NCBI GenBank assembly: GCA_964516295.1
Contig: CAZEYT010000061.1
Coordinates: 1 to 16,550 of the forward strand
Length of the DNA: 16,550 bases
Source of the DNA: CAZEYT01 sp964516295
GTDB taxonomy: Bacteria > Verrucomicrobiota > Verrucomicrobiia > Chthoniobacterales > Terrimicrobiaceae
Reading direction: 5' to 3'
How positions within the stretch are numbered: the stretch's first letter is position 1; every line of letters starts with the position of its first letter. Both the position numbers and the translations under genes were made by a program. Below are positions 14,015-16,550 of this stretch, one piece after another. Below the pieces are notes generated by a model that was not told where the DNA came from, made no database searches, and saw only the letters and a program-made list of their open reading frames with translations.

Positions 14015-14788
14015 ATGAAGCTTTTCGTAGGCATCACTTTGGGACTCCTTTTCTCCACGATCTTGGCCCAAGCCGAGGATCGGTTTTTCGAATGCGTCTT
14101 CGAAGACGGCGGACGGCAGGAGATCGCCGTAGCCATCGGAGAAACAGACGCCCTCGGCTGCTTCACGCAAGCCGCGGAATCCGGCCATGCCACAGGCACG
14201 TTCTACGGTGAGAAGCTCAAAGACGGATCGTATCGGGTCATTCACAACTTCACCGTCGATGGTTCGTCGATGTCCGAGGAAATGCGCTTCCGACTCAAAG
14301 GCGGCAATCTCCTCATGGGCGTCGGGGAACTCCAGGAAGGACCCGACGGGATCATGGTCTTGAAGAATCCGGCAAAGCTTGACTATTCCCGTGTCTTCAA
14401 ACCTGTGCCGCTCGCCAATGTTTCACTCACCGAGCCGGAGGGGCGGAAGATCCTTGCACCTCTGGAAAAACGTCTGTCGAAGGTTCTCGAAACTCCCGTA
14501 GGCCTGCAGACCGGAAACCTCATGGTCGCCGACGGCTGGGCGGTCTTTGAGGGCTATGTCACCGCCCTGCCAACCGACAAACCGATCAGTGAAGCCACCT
14601 CTGACACCATCGGACGAATGGTTCTCCGGACCTTTTTCAAACAGGACGACGACGGCTCGTGGAGCATCGAAGAGGTCGCTCTCATGAACAATGAGGGTCA
14701 GTTTGAGTTCGAAAAAGACTTCAGCGGCGTGCCCTGGCAACTCCTTCAAGGGATCCAACTCGCTGCCATGAAAGAAAGCGGTTGCTGA
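14015..14788 (+). CDS. secreted protein of unknown family, paralogue of the next gene
   Basis: Not recognised as a named family. The 257-residue product starts with a clear signal peptide (MKLFVGITLGLLFSTILAQA, cleavage likely after Ala20) and is probably periplasmic or exported. The mature part has two modules. About 40-120 contains GTFYGEKLKDGSYRVIHNF, then MRFRLKGGNLLMGVGELQEG and VLKNPAK. About 165-257 contains GNLMVADGWAVFEGYVTA, then FFKQDDDGSWSIEEVAL and a terminal VPWQLLQG. The neighbour at 14799 has the same order of motifs over its whole length. The ATG at 14015 is preferred over one at 14000 because it begins the basic-hydrophobic leader directly; the ribosome binding site is weak. 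Only two cysteines are left after cleavage, one of them the last residue. No catalytic motif was seen. Confidence 0.8.
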   Translation: MKLFVGITLGLLFSTILAQAEDRFFECVFEDGGRQEIAVAIGETDALGCFTQAAESGHATGTFYGEKLKDGSYRVIHNFTVDGSSMSEEMRFRLKGGNLLMGVGELQEGPDGIMVLKNPAKLDYSRVFKPVPLANVSLTEPEGRKILAPLEKRLSKVLETPVGLQTGNLMVADGWAVFEGYVTALPTDKPISEATSDTIGRMVLRTFFKQDDDGSWSIEEVALMNNEGQFEFEKDFSGVPWQLLQGIQLAAMKESGC

Positions 14789-14798
14789 TTTCCAACTT

Positions 14799-15518
14799 GT
14801 GAACCCCCTCACGACACTTTGCTTCGCCGGACTGGCCTTGGCGACAGGCCTTCATGCGGAAACCCTCTACTTCGGAAAAGTCGCCGGGGATGTCGAGTAT
14901 CAGGTCAGCCTCGAGATCGACGGGGATCAGGTATCCGGAATTCAAAGTATTCTCCGCAATCCCGCGTCGTTCTACGGCGAGTTCGAAGGCCAGAAGCAGG
15001 CGGATGGCACGTATCGCGCGATCTGGAACGCGGAGGTGGATACCCACGCCGCTCCCTCCGAGATTCTTTTCAAACTCAAAGGCGACAAACTGATCATGGC
15101 CGACGGCGAACAGTCAAAGAATGCCGAGGGTGTATTTGTCTTCAAAAGACCCCAGGACGCCAAATTCACGCTCGTTCTTCCGCGCCTCCCCGTCGAAACA
15201 CCCGCGCCGAACTCCTCCGAGGGCGAGCCCATTTCTTCAGCAGTGCTCGCGGCGGCCGCTAAGGTCGCCGGTGCTCCCTTGAAATGGAAACACTGCGAGA
15301 TTCGTGTGTCCGGAGACTCGGCCATCTGCGCCGGGCGCTTCGAAGCGGCGGAAACCGGTGGAAAAGACGTGCCGGATCGCAAGTTCCAAGCCTTGCTCAG
15401 CCAGAGCGGCAAAACTTGGACCGTTCTCAGCGGTGAGTTTGCCGGTCCCGAGGGATTTTTCTCGCACCAGAGTTACACCGGTCCATCCCTCCCCTGGCAG
15501 CTCTACGGAAATCCCTAA
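14799..15518 (+). CDS. secreted protein of unknown family, tandem paralogue of the preceding gene
   Basis: A 239-residue protein of unrecognised family, starting with GTG at 14799, 10 bases after the preceding stop, so probably in the same operon. The signal peptide MNPLTTLCFAGLALATGLHA is cleaved probably after Ala20. It follows the neighbour module by module: ASFYGEFEGQKQADGTYRAI against GTFYGE...DGSYRVI, ILFKLKGDKLIMADGEQ against MRFRLKGGNLLMGVGEL, GVFVFKRPQDAK against GIMVLKNPAK, and a terminal PSLPWQLYGNP against VPWQLLQG. Between the modules is a linker rich in Pro, Thr, Ser and Glu (about 128-145). Divergence is large (my estimate by eye is well under half identical), so the duplication is old. 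Function unknown; an exported binding or assembly protein is possible. Confidence 0.78.
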   Translation: MNPLTTLCFAGLALATGLHAETLYFGKVAGDVEYQVSLEIDGDQVSGIQSILRNPASFYGEFEGQKQADGTYRAIWNAEVDTHAAPSEILFKLKGDKLIMADGEQSKNAEGVFVFKRPQDAKFTLVLPRLPVETPAPNSSEGEPISSAVLAAAAKVAGAPLKWKHCEIRVSGDSAICAGRFEAAETGGKDVPDRKFQALLSQSGKTWTVLSGEFAGPEGFFSHQSYTGPSLPWQLYGNP

Positions 15519-15725
15519 TGCGGCAGCCTCATAAGCTTGGAGGCACTGGACTCTGACGGTCCAACTTCTCCTCTGCGGAATCATCGTAAACTGACTCCAG
15601 TCCAAGAATAATTCTTGGCATGTAAGGCTCGCAGACTTGATTGGCGAGTTGGATTTCCACAAGAATTCCGCAAAAGCAGCAAGATCTGCAAAACAAGAAT
15701 TGATCGGAGATGCCACTTTCTTCAC
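15519..15725. other. 207-base gene-free stretch, more A+T-rich
   Basis: No open frame here looks like protein. The only structure seen is the inverted repeat at 15602-15618. Base composition turns visibly richer in A and T than the genes to the left and stays so to the right edge. No terminator with a T run follows the 15518 stop. Confidence 0.5.
15602..15618. repeat. 17-base inverted repeat
   Basis: CCAAGAAT and ATTCTTGG are perfect 8-base arms around a single A. It lies 84 bases after the secreted-protein gene and 107 bases before the SRPBCC remnant. It could be an operator for the adjacent AraC/SRPBCC locus or a stem at the end of the upstream message; nothing in the sequence decides. Confidence 0.5.
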
Positions 15726-16222
15726 ATGATGAGACTACTTCTCTGGTTGTCGGCTCTGGTTGTTCTTTTTGTTCTTGCAGTTGGAATCGTCGGGCTTTTT
15801 CTTCCGTCGAAACGCATTGCGGCCGCCTCCAAGGTGATTGCAGCATCGCCTTCAACGGTATGGCATGTTCTGAAAGACGTTGGCTCTCAGGTTTCCTGCC
15901 GATCCGGTATCGCCAAATCGAGGTATTGAGCGGCACCTCTGGTCAAGAACGTTGGGTGGAACACCCACAACGCGGGCCGGTTATTCACTTTCAAACAGAA
16001 GCACAGGTGGATCACAGGAGTGGACGATAAGATTTTCCGGACCGATGAAAGGACGCTGGTCGGGGGCGGCTCAAGGAGCTTGAAAACGGTCAGAGCACAC
16101 AAATCGATGTCACGGAGGAGATTACAATCGAAAATCCGTGGATGAGGGTTGTCTTACGCATATTTTTCAATGCGCAGGCGTTTGTCGACGGATATCTGAA
16201 CGACCTCACGAGAGCGTCGGAA
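15726..16222 (+). pseudogene. SRPBCC (START/polyketide-cyclase-like) family gene, frameshifted
   Basis: The remains can be read in three frames. From ATG 15726: MMRLLLWLSALVVLFVLAVG, a membrane helix, then IAASPSTVWHVLKDVGS, a typical SRPBCC opening. Near 15914-15918 the sense moves to the next frame (IEVLSGTSGQERWVEHPQRG, PVIHFQTEAQV). Near 16000-16015 it moves again (EWTIRFSGP...GRWSG), and at the G run 16062-16066 it moves back (RLKELENGQSTQIDVTEEIT, IENPWMRVVLRIFFNAQAFV, DGYLNDLTRASER), which is the usual amphipathic C-terminal helix of the family. The shifts fit two one-base losses and one one-base gain. SRPBCC proteins bind hydrophobic ligands and often sit beside regulators. Either a true pseudogene or sequencing error at a contig end. 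Confidence 0.75.
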
Positions 16223-16228
16223 AGGAGA

Positions 16229-16539
16229 TATATTTTTGCTGGATGTCTCGCGGATCCAATCGACCTCAACGCCTTGGCAAGAGTGGCCTGCCTCTCGCCA
16301 TTTCACTTTCATCGAGTGTTCAAAGCAATAACTGGTGAGGGCGTCGGAGAGTATGTCAGACGGATACGCGTGGAGCGTGGAGCGCTTCTGTCGCGTGAAA
16401 CATCAGCGAGGTCGCATTGGCCGTCGGCTATGAAAGTCCCGCGGCGTTTTGCCGTGCTTTTGAGCGACGATTTCTTATGCCCCCCAGCATGTGGCGCAAG
16501 AGCCCTGAGGTGGACCCCGGAATTCGGACCAGGGGATAA
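16229..16539 (+). pseudogene. AraC-family regulator remnant: N-terminus missing, frameshifted
   Basis: In the same frame as the end of the SRPBCC remnant, and with no stop between, the sequence continues as an AraC-type DNA-binding domain: DPIDLNALARVACLSPFHFH, RVFKAITGEGVGEYVRRIRV, ERGALLSRETS. At about 16404-16408 one base is missing and the sense continues in another frame: EVALAVGYESPAAFCRAFER, RFLMPPSMWRKSPEVDPG, then TAA at 16537. Both helix-turn-helices of the AraC domain are therefore present but split. The roughly 10-15 residues that normally precede DPIDLNALA, including the start, are gone. A Shine-Dalgarno-like AAAGGAGA remains at 16221-16228 with no usable ATG in the right frame. 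Any C-terminal effector domain (such regulators often carry a GyrI-like one) is absent or beyond the edge. Confidence 0.75.
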
Positions 16540-16550
16540 GCTCTAAAAAG

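Noticed and set aside
15529..15936. 135-codon open frame on the minus strand over the SRPBCC remnant
   Set aside because: Low-complexity, charged product with no family likeness; the plus strand carries recognisable SRPBCC sequence over the same bases.
1..16550. CRISPR arrays, tRNA or rRNA genes, insertion sequences, integrase genes
   Set aside because: No regularly spaced repeats, cloverleaf-like sequence, rRNA stretches or transposase/integrase motifs were seen on either strand.

Overview
The window is a dense, G+C-rich piece of bacterial chromosome. Its gene content is mostly housekeeping: aconitase, citrate synthase, RecR, PdxA, PdxH, SufS, uracil phosphoribosyltransferase and a LolD-type ATPase. 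No tRNA, rRNA, CRISPR array, insertion sequence or phage gene was recognised. The mix of a bacterial SUI1/eIF1-like protein, a NhaR-like LysR regulator, a YugP-type protease and secreted proteins of unknown family would fit a Gram-negative bacterium, perhaps of the Verrucomicrobiota/PVC group. That placement is inference from gene content and was not tested by phylogeny.

Layout. (1) 2-1702: the 3' two-thirds of acnA, cut by the left edge. It ends at a hairpin shared with a convergent FAD-dependent aromatic-type monooxygenase (1749-3350). (2) 3451-3816: a SUI1/YciH gene that ends 1 nt from the last gene of a leftward four-gene cluster (6870 back to 3818): YugP-like membrane zinc protease, DUF1232 protein, TerC membrane protein, and a TerB-like protein with a DUF697-like tail. 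The four are nearly contiguous or overlapping and look like one envelope or metal-stress operon. (3) 6943-7875: a NhaR-like LysR regulator, divergent from that operon, with a short inverted repeat between them. (4) Leftward genes 10306 back to 7835: citrate synthase, LolD-like ATPase, recR. (5) Rightward pdxA, convergent with and overlapping upp; upp lies downstream of sufS on the minus strand. pdxH diverges from sufS. PdxA and PdxH make PLP, and SufS uses it. (6) 14015-15518: two secreted proteins in tandem that are full-length paralogues of each other, family unknown. (7) 15519-16550: a more A+T-rich tail with the remains of an SRPBCC-family gene and an AraC-type regulator gene. Both are broken by several one-base frame changes and joined so that the regulator lacks its N-terminus.

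The points most worth a second look are the protease/DUF1232/TerC/TerB-DUF697 operon, the palindrome with a competing hairpin at the upp start codon, the tandem secreted paralogues, and the decayed SRPBCC-AraC pair at the right end. The decay may be real or may be sequencing error at a contig end. No clear-cut new defence or mobile system was seen.
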